From contig NC_013720.1 in NCBI RefSeq assembly GCF_000025185.1, forward strand, positions 3,224,001-3,288,000: DNA of 64,000 bases, given 5' to 3'. The notes beneath the pieces were generated by a model, which saw only the letters and a list, made by a program, of their open reading frames with translations, was not told where the DNA came from and ran no database searches. Made by a program: the position numbers and the translations under genes. Positions 44,813-55,669 of the stretch are shown here, in pieces (position 1 is the stretch's first letter; every line of letters begins with the position of its first letter). This DNA is from Pirellula staleyi DSM 6068. GTDB taxonomy: Bacteria > Planctomycetota > Planctomycetia > Pirellulales > Pirellulaceae.

Positions 44813-45727
44813 CTAGCCAAGCACAACCTGGGCAATCGCATCGGCCAGCGCGGTAGCGGCCGGGGTATGATGACGAAGCCAAAGCTCGGGCTCGATTAGT
44901 TCGAGCTCCATGACGACGTAATTCCCTTGATGATCGCGGACGATATCGACCCGGCCATAGACCGGCGCTGGGTCGCAGGCAGCCATCGCGCGCTGGGCGA
45001 ACTCGATCTGCGCGGGAGGTGGCTCGTACGGATGAACCGTTCCGCCATGATCGTCTTGCACGCGAAAATCGCCCCGCTTGGGGAGCTTTCGGACGGCATG
45101 CGTGAACTGGCCGCCGACGATCATCAGCGTATCTTCTCCCTGCTCGAGCACACTCGTTTGAAACGGTTGCAGCAGAAGCGATTCGTCGAGCAGCAGTTTC
45201 TCGACAGTCGGCTGCAGACTCGCGGCACTGGTGTGGTTGACGCGATAGGTGTGACGAGCCGCGCCGGAGACGCAAGGCTTAATGATCGCTTCGGCCCAGC
45301 CCGTTTCGTCGAGTAGCGCTGCGAGCTTCGGGCTGCTGCCACGCTCGACGAACTTCGTCGGCACGACCGGGATCCCTCTCGCCTCGAGATCGGCGAGGTA
45401 GTGCTTGTCCATGTTCCAGGTGACGAGCGCGGCGTCGTTGCACAGCCGCGTTTGCGTGCGCACCTGGTTCAGCCAGCGAGTGAACTGGCTGCGCCGGTCG
45501 AAATAGTCCCACGTCGTTCGGAAAACAGCGACGTCGAACTTCGACCAGTCGACGTCGGGGCTAGCCCAGTCGAGACGCTCCGACCAGATGCCGTGTCGCG
45601 CTAAAGCGGTCTGCAGCAACTGGTCGTCGCTCAAAATGTTTCCGAGATACCAGTCGCCTTCTGCGGCGACCGATGCGGTGTAGCGTGCTTCGGTGAGAAG
45701 TGCCACACGAGCCACGTGGAGGGGCAT
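44813..45727 (-). CDS. ATP-grasp domain protein
   Basis: The 304-residue product resembles ATP-grasp ligases of the glutathione-synthetase/cycloserine-ligase kind: an N-terminal pre-ATP domain (VAVFRTTWDYFDR), NMDKHYLADLEARGIPVVPT, the AIIKPCVSGAARHTYR nucleotide-binding lysine strand, the glycine-loop region with KRGDFRVQDDHGG, and YVVMELELIEPELW for Mg-binding Glu residues. Such enzymes join a carboxylate to an amine via acyl-phosphate; substrates unknown. It is followed on the same strand by a VOC-family gene and may act with it. Confidence 0.85.
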   Translation of the reverse strand: MPLHVARVALLTEARYTASVAAEGDWYLGNILSDDQLLQTALARHGIWSERLDWASPDVDWSKFDVAVFRTTWDYFDRRSQFTRWLNQVRTQTRLCNDAALVTWNMDKHYLADLEARGIPVVPTKFVERGSSPKLAALLDETGWAEAIIKPCVSGAARHTYRVNHTSAASLQPTVEKLLLDESLLLQPFQTSVLEQGEDTLMIVGGQFTHAVRKLPKRGDFRVQDDHGGTVHPYEPPPAQIEFAQRAMAACDPAPVYGRVDIVRDHQGNYVVMELELIEPELWLRHHTPAATALADAIAQVVLG

Positions 45728-45800
45728 CTTTTCGATTGCTTCTTTGCTAGATGCCCCTGCTATTGGCCGTGGAGAGGAATTCCCCGATCCCTCCCAAATC

Positions 45801-46922
45801 CTATTTTTTCAGGAGGTCGACCATGGCCCAGCCGAGCGAGTTGCCGACCTCGAAGTAGGTTTCGGCATTGTGATTGTAATGATAGCCTTGGTTGTTAGGG
45901 GAGACCGAAGCATCGCGCCAGAAGGGGCGAACATCGACCGACTTTACGTTCCCGGCGAACTCGGGATACTTCCCTTTCTCACCACTCACGGCGAGCTGAG
46001 CCTCGGCGATTTGCAAAGCAAAGCCTTCGAGCCCGGGAGTGCCGCAACCAGTGGCGACCACGAACTTGGCATTCGGGGCATCGAAGTCCTTCCGCAGCGT
46101 CTTGATCAGATGGACGAGGTTTTGCTCGTAGCGCCCAGCGTGCGCGGCGTTTTGATCTTTGTGACCTTGCCACCAGACGAAGCCAGCGACCTCATATCCC
46201 TGACCCTTGTAGCCGGGATAGTATTTTTCCAGGTTCTTCAGAACTGCTTTGGCGTGCGCGGTGTCGGCGTCGTACTGACGGCCGGCATACCACGAAACCG
46301 GTTTGGGCTCGGTCCCCTTTTCCCAGAAGTTGCTTACATCTTTGTAGCCGGCGTAGATCTTCCCTTCGTGTTCGAATCGCTCGCTGCCAGGGGGGAGCAA
46401 GTCCCAGCCAAGGCTGCGGTTGCCGATGCACGCTTTCAGCAGCAGCACTGGTTCTTCGTGGAAAGTTCCCAGCACATGTCCAAACCCGAGTTCGGGTCCG
46501 AACGATTTGTTGGGGGTGAGCCATTCGTTGCGGACATCGCCAAACTTTTCCATGTCCTTGTAGTCGACGCCGCGCTGATCCATCACATGAACGTAGCGCA
46601 CATCTTGCCGCGTGGTCCAGGCTCCAGCGTCGTCGATGAGGTAGGGATACTTCCCTTTTTCCTTCACCATGTACTCGAGGGTGCCGTTGAGCTCTTTGGG
46701 ACCGACCCGACCAAACCCGAGCATGTTCGATTGCCCGAGCATGATGTAGACCTTAATCGGCTTGGTGAGATCGGCCGGCTTTCCATCGGGGCGCGGCAGT
46801 TGATGCTGGGCCGTGGTGTCGGGCGAGGGGGGCGCAGCGGGAGCTTGGGCTGGCTCCGCAGCGTGCATCAGGCTGGCGGCTGTGAGTAGGATGAAACAGG
46901 CAAACGTGGCGCAGGACTTCAT
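45801..46922 (-). CDS. Sialate O-acetylesterase-like secreted protein (SASA domain)
   Basis: With ATG 46922 the protein has 373 residues and a leader (FACFILLTAASLMHAAE). A Pro/Ala-rich stretch precedes the SASA/DUF303 domain with VYIMLGQSNMLGFG (Ser nucleophile) and AGFVWWQGHKDQN, followed by a C-terminal HYNHNAETYFEVG region holding the likely catalytic His. The family removes O-acetyl groups from sialic acid or other polysaccharides; planctomycetes often carry many copies. It is divergent from the PAS-AraC regulator, which may control it. Confidence 0.85.
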   Translation of the reverse strand: MKSCATFACFILLTAASLMHAAEPAQAPAAPPSPDTTAQHQLPRPDGKPADLTKPIKVYIMLGQSNMLGFGRVGPKELNGTLEYMVKEKGKYPYLIDDAGAWTTRQDVRYVHVMDQRGVDYKDMEKFGDVRNEWLTPNKSFGPELGFGHVLGTFHEEPVLLLKACIGNRSLGWDLLPPGSERFEHEGKIYAGYKDVSNFWEKGTEPKPVSWYAGRQYDADTAHAKAVLKNLEKYYPGYKGQGYEVAGFVWWQGHKDQNAAHAGRYEQNLVHLIKTLRKDFDAPNAKFVVATGCGTPGLEGFALQIAEAQLAVSGEKGKYPEFAGNVKSVDVRPFWRDASVSPNNQGYHYNHNAETYFEVGNSLGWAMVDLLKK

Positions 46923-47015
46923 GGGATGTCGTTCCTCTGTTAGTTTCAGCGAGTGCATGCATGCAATTTTAGTCGCAGCGATTTCCTCTCTCTTGGCCCA
47001 AAATCGCATCCAGCC

Positions 47016-47765
47016 GTGAATCCGCGCATAGAACATCTCGTTTCATCCCTTTCGCAGCCTGTGTCGCAGGTGGAAATCGGCCTGCTAGAACGGCTGTTCG
47101 ACCGTGCGCCGGATGTCGCGTTCTTTGTGAAGGACGCAGCGGGACGCTACGTCGCGGTGAACGAGTCGCTCGTGGCTCGGCACGGGCTCAAAAGCAAGTC
47201 GCAAGTGATTGGCAAATGCCCGCGCGATATTTGCCTCGGCGATTTAGGGCGGATCCCGACCGAGCAGGACGAAAAGGTGCTCCGAACAGGGCGTCCGCTG
47301 ATCGACCACCTCGAAATGCAGTGGCACCGTCCGCACGATCCGGTCTGGTGCCTGACGACAAAGCTTCCCATGTTTGCTCCCGACGGCGGCGTGGTGGGGC
47401 TGATCGGATTTTCTCGCGACATTCGGGTCCAGGTCCCATCGCACGAAATTCCGAGCGGTTTTGCCAGCGCTCTCGAGCAGTTCGAACAGAGCCTCTCGCC
47501 CGAGGTGACCCCCGCCTGGCTTGCCAGTCGCTCGCAGCTGTCGCCACAGCGGCTCGCGCGGCTGACCAAGCGGCTGTTTGGGCTGACCCCCAACCAGTTC
47601 ATCACCAAGTCGCGCATCGCAGCTGCCTCCCGGATGCTGCGTGATTCGGGAGATTCGGTCGCGGAGATCGCCCACGCCTGCGGCTTTTACGACCACAGCG
47701 CCTTCACCCGCGCGTTTCGCTCCGCCACCGGCCTCACCCCCACCGAATTCCGCGCCAGGCCCTAA
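47016..47765 (+). CDS. PAS-domain AraC-family transcriptional regulator
   Basis: From GTG 47016 the product has 249 residues: an N-terminal PAS domain (LLERLFDRAPDVAFFVKD, RYVAVNESLVARHGLK, VGLIGFSRDIR) and a C-terminal AraC DNA-binding domain with two helix-turn-helices (LSPQRLARLTKRLFGLTPNQF; SVAEIAHACGFYDHSAFTRAF, then TGLTPTEFR). The start is uncertain: an ATG at 46953 is in frame and neither has a strong ribosome binding site. It is divergent from the sialate esterase gene, a plausible target. The PAS ligand is unknown. Confidence 0.85.
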   Translation: MNPRIEHLVSSLSQPVSQVEIGLLERLFDRAPDVAFFVKDAAGRYVAVNESLVARHGLKSKSQVIGKCPRDICLGDLGRIPTEQDEKVLRTGRPLIDHLEMQWHRPHDPVWCLTTKLPMFAPDGGVVGLIGFSRDIRVQVPSHEIPSGFASALEQFEQSLSPEVTPAWLASRSQLSPQRLARLTKRLFGLTPNQFITKSRIAAASRMLRDSGDSVAEIAHACGFYDHSAFTRAFRSATGLTPTEFRARP

Positions 47766-47932
47766 GCTATTACCAGATAAATGCTTGCCGCTTGCCGCAC
47801 AGTAAAAACGAAGGTCCGTTTTACACGATCAACAGGGGATTTTGGTTTCCACTCGGAAAACCGGGCTTCGGAGAGAGACTCCAAGCCACCAAAGAGAATG
47901 GGAGAGCCCTAAGCCCCCGCCACAAAAGAAAG

Positions 47933-48006
<74 letters not shown>

Positions 48007-48161
48007 ATGCTGTAAGTTGCTGACGGGGCTTGGTTTAGGCCAAGTCCTTGGCAACGCGGAAGGGGCGTGCAGAGGCACGACTTCCAGTAGCAAGACAACC
48101 AAGTTTACAAGAAAGTTCGCCAGCCGCAAGTGAGGATGGCAAGTTCGATGCCTGGAAGCTG

Positions 48162-48650
48162 TTAGGTCGGTTTGGGCGGCTTCTCGCCTGCTTTGAGCGA
48201 GCGTTTGAGCATCGGCTGGAGCTCGTCGACAAAGTCGCGCACATCCTTGAACTCGCGATAGACGCTGGCGAAACGGACGTAAGCCACCTGGTCGGTTTGG
48301 GCCAGCCGCGTCATCAGCATGCCGCCCAAAATGTGGCTGTCGACCTCGGTTTCGTAGTTGGCGTAAACCTCGCTCTCGATGGAGGCGACGATGGCGTCGA
48401 TTTGCTCGTCGCTGATCGGTCGTTTCCAACACGCTTTGGCGAGCCCTTCGCGAATTTTCTCGCGATTGAACGGCTCACGGACCCCGTTTTTCTTGACTAC
48501 CTTCACGCCCATTTCTTCGAGGCGTTCGTAGGTGGTGAAGCGGCGTTTGCAATTCAAGCATTCACGCCGACGCCGAATCGCGAAACCATCTTGGCTCGCG
48601 CGACTGTCGATGACGCGATCGTTATCGACTCGGCAGAACGGACAACGCAT
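48162..48650 (-). CDS. nrdR: Transcriptional repressor NrdR
   Basis: From ATG 48650 the product has 162 residues, normal for NrdR, the ATP/dATP-sensing repressor of ribonucleotide reductase genes. It begins with the zinc ribbon CPFCRVDNDRVIDSR...CLNCKRRF (four cysteines) and continues with the ATP-cone (VVKKNGVREPFNREKIREGL to VRFASVYREFKDVRDF). An 11-residue longer frame starts at 48683. It is encoded near tRNA-Arg; no ribonucleotide reductase gene is visible in the window. Confidence 0.96.
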   Translation of the reverse strand: MRCPFCRVDNDRVIDSRASQDGFAIRRRRECLNCKRRFTTYERLEEMGVKVVKKNGVREPFNREKIREGLAKACWKRPISDEQIDAIVASIESEVYANYETEVDSHILGGMLMTRLAQTDQVAYVRFASVYREFKDVRDFVDELQPMLKRSLKAGEKPPKPT

Positions 48651-48962
48651 GGGATACCTGAGAACGAGAGGGGGCCACGCCATCTTCCACGTCGTGCGAA
48701 GATTGCCCTAGGGCGTGACGACCGCAAAAGCACTATACCCTGTGCCTGCTTGGTTAGGGAGGAGCGCTTTGAATTTCAGCTCGCGGCGAGGGACTGCGGC
48801 TGGCGAAAGTGGCCGTTTTTTCGCATTCCTTCGTTCTGCTCGCGCGACTCGCGTATAATTCGTGCAATCTGCAGTGCTCGAGGACGAACAACACCATAAA
48901 CCTTCCTCCATCGAACCTTCCCTGTCTTGCGATCGAGCGATGCACCACCGGAGCCACCTAGG
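48651..48962. other. Divergent intergenic region upstream of nrdR and the zinc-ribbon/PH gene
   Basis: These 312 bases separate two divergent genes. The only element I can support is the TATAAT hexamer at 48854-48859 on the plus strand (listed separately). There is no RNA gene and no clear NrdR box. Confidence 0.55.
48854..48859 (+). promoter_or_regulatory. Candidate -10 element for the zinc-ribbon/PH gene
   Basis: A perfect TATAAT lies about 104 bases upstream of the start at 48963. The -35 side is poor (TTCGTT at 48830-48835, 18-base spacing), so the promoter call is tentative. Confidence 0.4.
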
Positions 48963-49589
48963 ATGAAGTGCCCCAATTGTACGGCTGAAGTTTCAGAGAC
49001 GGCTGCCTTTTGTCAGAACTGCGGGTTCGCCCTGAAGGGGAAAGAACCGATGACGCCGGCCGACGAGTTTCGTCAGAAAGCGCAGCAGCGTAGTGCAGCG
49101 GAAGGGGATACCGAAAAAGATCTCTGGAACGGCAGCTTCTCCCCCAAGGCGATGTATGGCTACTGGCTGCTCGCCACCGTCATCACCGTGGCCAGCCTCG
49201 TGGTCTGCGTCCTCTTTCCACTTCCGCCGCTGATTTTCTTCATCGTGGTGGTCGACTTTGCGATTTGGCTCGGCATGGGTGCCTACTTGCTCTACCAGCG
49301 CATGGGAGTGGCCTATCACCTCACATCGCAGCGGCTGATTCACCATGTCGGCATCTTGCGTCGCGTGACGAACCGAATCGAGATGATCGACATCAACGAC
49401 GTTTCGTTCGAGCAAGGGCTCATCGAGCGGATGCTGGGGGTCGGGACGATCAAGATTCTCTCGAGCGACACTTCGCACCCGAGTTTGGTGATGCCGGGTA
49501 TCGACGACGTGAAGAAGATCGCCGCCATGATCGACGACGTGCGACGGGAAGAACGCCGCCGCCGCGGCATGTTCATCGAATCGATTTAG
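48963..49589 (+). CDS. Zinc-ribbon plus bacterial PH-domain membrane protein
   Basis: The 208-residue protein starts with a zinc ribbon, CPNCTAEVSETAAFCQNCG (two CxxC pairs). Two hydrophobic helices follow (YWLLATVITVASLVVCVLF; LIFFIVVVDFAIWLGMGAYLL), then a bacterial PH domain of the YdbS/DUF304 type (YHLTSQRLIHHVGILRRVTNRIEMIDINDV). The soluble tail is highly basic (RREERRRRGMF). Such proteins are membrane-anchored and of unclear function. No operon partner is seen. Confidence 0.82.
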   Translation: MKCPNCTAEVSETAAFCQNCGFALKGKEPMTPADEFRQKAQQRSAAEGDTEKDLWNGSFSPKAMYGYWLLATVITVASLVVCVLFPLPPLIFFIVVVDFAIWLGMGAYLLYQRMGVAYHLTSQRLIHHVGILRRVTNRIEMIDINDVSFEQGLIERMLGVGTIKILSSDTSHPSLVMPGIDDVKKIAAMIDDVRREERRRRGMFIESI

Positions 49590-49664
49590 TGGCGTGTTTC
49601 GCGCGGCCTCGTGCTGCGGAGCTACTGGCCAGTGCTGGCGACGACTGTCGCGGACTGAGTACCT

Positions 49665-49683
49665 CCGGTAGCTCGGCTACCGG
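49665..49683. repeat. Short palindromic hairpin element, copy A (GGTAGC-type)
   Basis: CCGGTAGC (49665-49672) and GCTACCGG (49676-49683) pair perfectly around a 3-base loop. The same GGTAGC-n3-GCTACC core recurs at 56381-56404, again just after the 3' end of a gene. Intergenic position in both cases suggests a dispersed short repeat or terminator-like element. Confidence 0.6.
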
Positions 49684-49830
49684 TGTGACCCATGGATTTA
49701 GTATCGTGCGAGTGAGCGTGCCTGACGACTTCGTCTATCGATCCAAAGTCAGGTGTTTTTGGGTGGCACTGCTGGCTTGTCCAGCAGTGTGAATCGCAGC
49801 TGAGAATGACGTTAATCGCTAGACGGAGTA

Positions 49831-51315
49831 CTACGTCTTGCTCCAGTCGCGGCGCTGGCGACTGCTGGGAATTCCCATCTTTTGGCGATACTTGGTGACG
49901 GTTCGCCGGGCGACATTCAGCCCTTGCTTTTTCAGCTCTTCCACCAAGTCGTCGTCGCTCAGCGGCGCTTGCTTATTCTCTTTGTCGACGATCTCTTGCA
50001 AGCGAATGCGAATGATGTCCCAGGCGACATCGTCCCCCTCGGCCGTTTGCGTACCACCGACGAAGAACCGCTTGAGGGGAAAAATGCCGCGTGGTGTTTG
50101 AATGAATTTGTCGTCGACCGCGCGGCTGACCGTGGTGACGTGCACTCCCACTTTGTCGGCGATCTGCTGCATCTTCAAGGGCTCGATATGCTCGGGCCCT
50201 TCGTCGAGAAATTTCGTTTGGTGATCGACGATCGCTTGCGACACTTTCGTGAGTGTGCTGCGACGCTGTTCAATCGACTCAATCAGCCACTGCGCGGCGT
50301 TGATCTTGCGCTTGATGTACTCGCGCTCTTCCGGAGTCGCTGTGCCGCTGGCGAGTCGTTCGCGATAGTACTTGCTGATGTGCAGCGTGGGAGTGCGCGA
50401 CTCGTCGACTTGCACCAGGTACTGACCATCTTCGCCGCGCACCACCGCCACATCGGGAGTGACGTTGGGGACAAACGCTTCGGAGAAACCAGAGGCCGGT
50501 TTGGGATTGAGTTTGCGCAGCTCGCTCCACGCTTTTTGTATTCGATCGATCGAATAGCCGGTCGATTTTTGAATCAGCGGAAGTCGGTTATCGCGCAGGT
50601 CTTCGAGGTGGCTGGTGATGAGCGTTTTCAGCTCTTCGTACATGAACATGGTCGGCGTCAGCTGCAGCAGTAAGCACTCGCGCAGATCGCGGGCACCGAT
50701 GCCGGGGGGATCGAGCTGCTGAATGAGCGCGAGGGCTCGTTCGGCCAAAGCGATCTGTTCTTTGGTGGCATCGATCGGCAGCAGATCGCGCAGGCTGCTG
50801 CGGAAATAGCCTCCGTCGAGCGGATCGAGTGTGCTGATGATGCGTTCGGCCATCTGCATCAATTCGAGCGACAGATCCATCTCTCCCAGTTGATGCAGCA
50901 GATGATCTTGCAGCGACTCGGGGCGGTCGGCGACGTTCGAGATCACATCGTGAGCCCGGTCGGAATCTTCTTCCATCCGGTTCGACGAGCGGCGTGATTC
51001 GTCGAAGTAGTCGGGAACTTCGCGGTCGAGATTCAGCAGACGTTCGAAGTCGTCGGCGTTGTTATGCGCTTCGTCAACGACAATCGGTTTGTCGTCGACA
51101 TCTTTCTCGTTGGGCAGCTCGCGTTCGACTTGCTCGTCGGGGAGCGAAGGGTCGCGGTCGAGCATTTCCAGGAGCGGGTTTTCGGCCAGTTCCTGCTCGA
51201 TACGTTCCTGAAGCTCTTGCAGCGGAAGCTGCAGAATCTCCATCGACTGAATCATCCGGGGCGCAAGTTTTTGCACCTGGACTTGTCGAGCTTCGAGACC
51301 AAAAGAAAGACGCAT
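49831..51315 (-). CDS. rpoN: RNA polymerase sigma-54 factor
   Basis: At 494 residues this is a full-length sigma-54. The Gln/Leu-rich activator-binding region I lies at 1-50 (LAPRMIQSMEILQLPLQELQERI), an acidic region II follows, then the core-binding domain and the DNA-binding region with the helix-turn-helix KVGVHVTTVSRAV and the RpoN box ARRTVTKYRQKMGIPSS near the C-terminus. It directs enhancer-dependent transcription from -24/-12 promoters. It is preceded by a 341-base gap. Confidence 0.97.
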   Translation of the reverse strand: MRLSFGLEARQVQVQKLAPRMIQSMEILQLPLQELQERIEQELAENPLLEMLDRDPSLPDEQVERELPNEKDVDDKPIVVDEAHNNADDFERLLNLDREVPDYFDESRRSSNRMEEDSDRAHDVISNVADRPESLQDHLLHQLGEMDLSLELMQMAERIISTLDPLDGGYFRSSLRDLLPIDATKEQIALAERALALIQQLDPPGIGARDLRECLLLQLTPTMFMYEELKTLITSHLEDLRDNRLPLIQKSTGYSIDRIQKAWSELRKLNPKPASGFSEAFVPNVTPDVAVVRGEDGQYLVQVDESRTPTLHISKYYRERLASGTATPEEREYIKRKINAAQWLIESIEQRRSTLTKVSQAIVDHQTKFLDEGPEHIEPLKMQQIADKVGVHVTTVSRAVDDKFIQTPRGIFPLKRFFVGGTQTAEGDDVAWDIIRIRLQEIVDKENKQAPLSDDDLVEELKKQGLNVARRTVTKYRQKMGIPSSRQRRDWSKT

Positions 51316-51656
51316 GAGTGATGCCTACAGAAATTCCTTCTGAAGCCGCCTGAACATAATTTTGCGATACCAAAACTTCGGCCCGGTGGTGATCGACCAG
51401 CCGCGAGACCCATTTAGTCGCGAGGCTCAATCAGCCGGAGACCTTATCACTTGCGAGACCTTGCGTGCCTGGAGTGTGCCAGGCTCGAAAGTGCACTCAA
51501 CTGTAGGTCGCCATTGGACGCCTGTTGCCCGGTCGCAGGCATCCCCAGGGGTGCTGCGAGACAAGCGTCAAAGCCGTTACAACCGCTGCCAAAGTTCGTG
51601 TGTCGTTGCTGGTGTTTGCCACTGTTCTCGGAGCCTGCGGCCAACTGCGGCGCGAC
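51316..51656. other. Intergenic region between recR and rpoN
   Basis: 341 bases without a supported gene. A 65-codon frame on the minus strand lacks any family signature or good ribosome binding site. I see no tRNA, terminator or clear promoter. Possibly it contains the rpoN promoter. Confidence 0.5.
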
Positions 51657-52256
51657 TCAAAACTTCTGCCTCAGCGACAAGGCGTCGGCGAGAATTTCTT
51701 TGTTCGTATATTCCAAAATGCTGCCGGTCGTGATGCCGCGCGCAAGCCGCGTGATCTGGACCGGATACTCTGCCAAAAGGTTCGAAATGTAGAGCGCAGT
51801 CCCATCCCCTTCGACCGTGGGGTTTGTCGCCATGATGATTTCGCGGAACGTACCAGACCGCACGCGCTCGACCAAGGGATCAATCGTGAGCTGATCGGGA
51901 CCGACACCATCGAGGGGAGCGATTCGTCCGAGCAGTACGTGATACAGACCTTTGAAAATGCCGGCCTGTTCGAGGGCCATCAGGTCGCGCGGCTGTTCGA
52001 CGATGCAGAGGAGCGTTTTGTCGCGGCGATCGTCGCTGCAGATGGTGCAGGTGGGCCCTTCGGCCAGGTTGTAGCAAGTCGAGCAATACTGCACGCTTTC
52101 GCGGACGGCACGAATGGCATCGGCCAAGGCGAGGGCTTCGGATTTGTGGACCCGCAGAATGTGATACGCCAGACGCTCGGCCGATTTACGACCGATTCCG
52201 GGGAGTTTTGAGAACTCCTCGATCACCGTTGCGAGGGACTGCGTGACCTGGGCCAT
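51657..52256 (-). CDS. recR: Recombination protein RecR
   Basis: ATG 52256 gives 199 residues, the usual length. The N-terminal helix-hairpin-helix (FSKLPGIGRKSAERLAYHIL), the four-cysteine zinc finger (CSTCYNLAEGPTCTIC) and the Toprim domain (LLCIVEQPRDLMALEQAG, then MATNPTVEGDGTALYISNLL) are in order. RecR works with RecO/RecF to load RecA at gaps. dnaX lies 105 bases upstream on the same strand, as in many bacteria, but the usual YbaB/EbfC gene between them is absent. Confidence 0.97.
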   Translation of the reverse strand: MAQVTQSLATVIEEFSKLPGIGRKSAERLAYHILRVHKSEALALADAIRAVRESVQYCSTCYNLAEGPTCTICSDDRRDKTLLCIVEQPRDLMALEQAGIFKGLYHVLLGRIAPLDGVGPDQLTIDPLVERVRSGTFREIIMATNPTVEGDGTALYISNLLAEYPVQITRLARGITTGSILEYTNKEILADALSLRQKF

Positions 52257-52361
52257 CTGCGACGATAACTCCTGCTTGCGTAGAGGGTTACGCACTCCGT
52301 AGAAGCACGCACCGAAACGGGGCAAGAGTATGGCGACAGACTTCGCTTACACAGGCTTCGC

Positions 52362-54509
<2,148 letters not shown>

Positions 54510-54570
54510 GACGAGGAGCAAGTTCCATTAGAAACGCGGAATTGAAGCCGCCACATGCCATCCTGTCACA

Positions 54571-54594
54571 CGGTCACGGCTGTGCGCGTGACCG
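54571..54594. repeat. Perfect 8-bp inverted repeat between the SRP RNA and dnaX
   Basis: CGGTCACG (54571-54578) and CGTGACCG (54587-54594) pair around an 8-base loop. The element lies about 27 bases after the predicted SRP RNA 3' end (minus strand) and 62 bases before the dnaX start. It could terminate or process the SRP RNA. There is no T-tract. One end overlaps a TGTCACACG box (54564-54572). Confidence 0.5.
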
Positions 54595-54620
54595 GAAATT
54601 CGTCGACGGTTCGGCCAACT

Positions 54621-54720
54621 GCGAAGAAGAGGCCCCCGCACAAGAGTACCTCGCTTATGGCTGCTCCTGTTACGGCCTGACCAGGTTCACGGCTCCCCCT
54701 CGCGAGGGCCCCTACTTCGC
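54621..54720 (-). ncRNA. ffs: Signal recognition particle RNA (small bacterial type, 4.5S)
   Basis: On the minus strand the ~100-base segment starts GCGAAG and ends CTTCGC, closing the long terminal stem, with AGGGGCCC opposite GGGGGCCT further in. The apical domain IV shows the conserved asymmetric and symmetric loops: GTGAACCTGGTCAGG on one side and AGCAGCC on the other, joined by CCGTAACAGG. The apical loop contains GUAA rather than the common GGAA. The position upstream of dnaX on the same strand matches the frequent ffs-dnaX arrangement. It pairs with Ffh to target membrane proteins. Confidence 0.85.
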
Positions 54721-54836
54721 AGGTCCGAACTAGTCGAGTCCTGCAATGTACGATAGCCCCGCCTGCCCGTCAAACCGGGGGCCGGCAATTGCGGGGAGGC
54801 TCTCCCAACCGACAGCGGCGCCCAAAATCCCCAGCA

Positions 54837-55439
54837 CTAGCCGAGCTGACCATCCACCGCCAGTTGGTGGAAATAATGCGTCACTTTGTTCTGGTTTTCG
54901 AGCAGCCAGTCGATCGTCGGTTCGCAGTGCATCGCTTTGTGAATCGCTTTGGCGGTCGCTTCGCGGTTCACTTGCAGCAGCAGTTCGTAGTCGACATCGG
55001 TGGCGTCGACGATGCTCGGATCGAGCCAGACCGAAACGATGATGCCGAGATCGTTGGCTTTATGCTTTGGAATATCGCCGGCGCGAACCGCGTCGAGCAC
55101 ACCGTGGGCAATGCCTGCCTGCACGCTCCCCATCAGGATGTTGGTGTATTTGCTGCGCTTCACGGTCACTTTGCTGACCATCAGCGTGGCCGGTTTCACT
55201 TGCACGTCGCTGTTGAGGATCGCAAACACGCGCGAGTGCCCTTTGGCCTGATTGCCGAGCAGGTTGGCCATCGCAAACCCCACCGGGCCGTCGAGTTCGC
55301 CGATGATCACTTCAGGCTCGGCAGCCGACCAAGCGGGCTCCCCTTCGACGAGTGCCTCGCCGGTGCGCAGAATGATGCGCTCGCTAGCCAGGGGCTTGGT
55401 TTTCGACGACTTCTTGGCCGATTTCTTTTTCTTCGCCAT
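54837..55439 (-). CDS. Formaldehyde-activating enzyme (Fae) homologue, catalytic His apparently replaced
   Basis: The 200-residue protein has a Lys/Ser-rich N-terminal extension (about 1-18) and then a Fae-like domain: RTGEALVEGEP, VIIGELDGPVGFAMANLL, VKPATLMVSKVTVK and DIPKHKANDLGIIVSVW all align by eye with Fae, which condenses formaldehyde with tetrahydromethanopterin. In characterised Fae the catalytic histidine sits in AHIDLIIG; here the corresponding stretch reads AEPEVIIG, so His is Glu. It may therefore be one of the Fae paralogues of unknown activity present in planctomycetes. No other tetrahydromethanopterin gene is in the window. Confidence 0.8.
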   Translation of the reverse strand: MAKKKKSAKKSSKTKPLASERIILRTGEALVEGEPAWSAAEPEVIIGELDGPVGFAMANLLGNQAKGHSRVFAILNSDVQVKPATLMVSKVTVKRSKYTNILMGSVQAGIAHGVLDAVRAGDIPKHKANDLGIIVSVWLDPSIVDATDVDYELLLQVNREATAKAIHKAMHCEPTIDWLLENQNKVTHYFHQLAVDGQLG

Positions 55440-55669
55440 GAGGATGCTCGATCGGTGAATGATTACGTGGAATTGGGTCGCGCGAGTTTGTCGATGGGCT
55501 CTTGCTCATCAGCGGCGCATCAAAACACAATCACTAGGTCGTCGCAAGTGGCTTAAGCTGGGCCACGAGCGGCGGCTCGGCGCGGCAGCTGATGCCGGCG
55601 CATCTCCACGACTCTCTCCACCTTGCTGATGGCTGGCGGCTATCGGCACTTGCCATAGGCCTCCTACTC

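Noticed and set aside
45693-46889. 398-codon plus-strand open frame
   Set aside because: It is antisense to the SASA-domain esterase, which has a signal peptide and catalytic motif; the plus-strand frame shows no domain.
49741-49790. Possible sigma-54 promoter (TGGCAC) near rpoN
   Set aside because: The spacing from GG to the nearest GC element does not fit the -24/-12 pattern.
54542-54733. 63-codon plus-strand frame between dnaX and the Fae homologue
   Set aside because: The segment is explained by the SRP RNA and its hairpin on the opposite strand.
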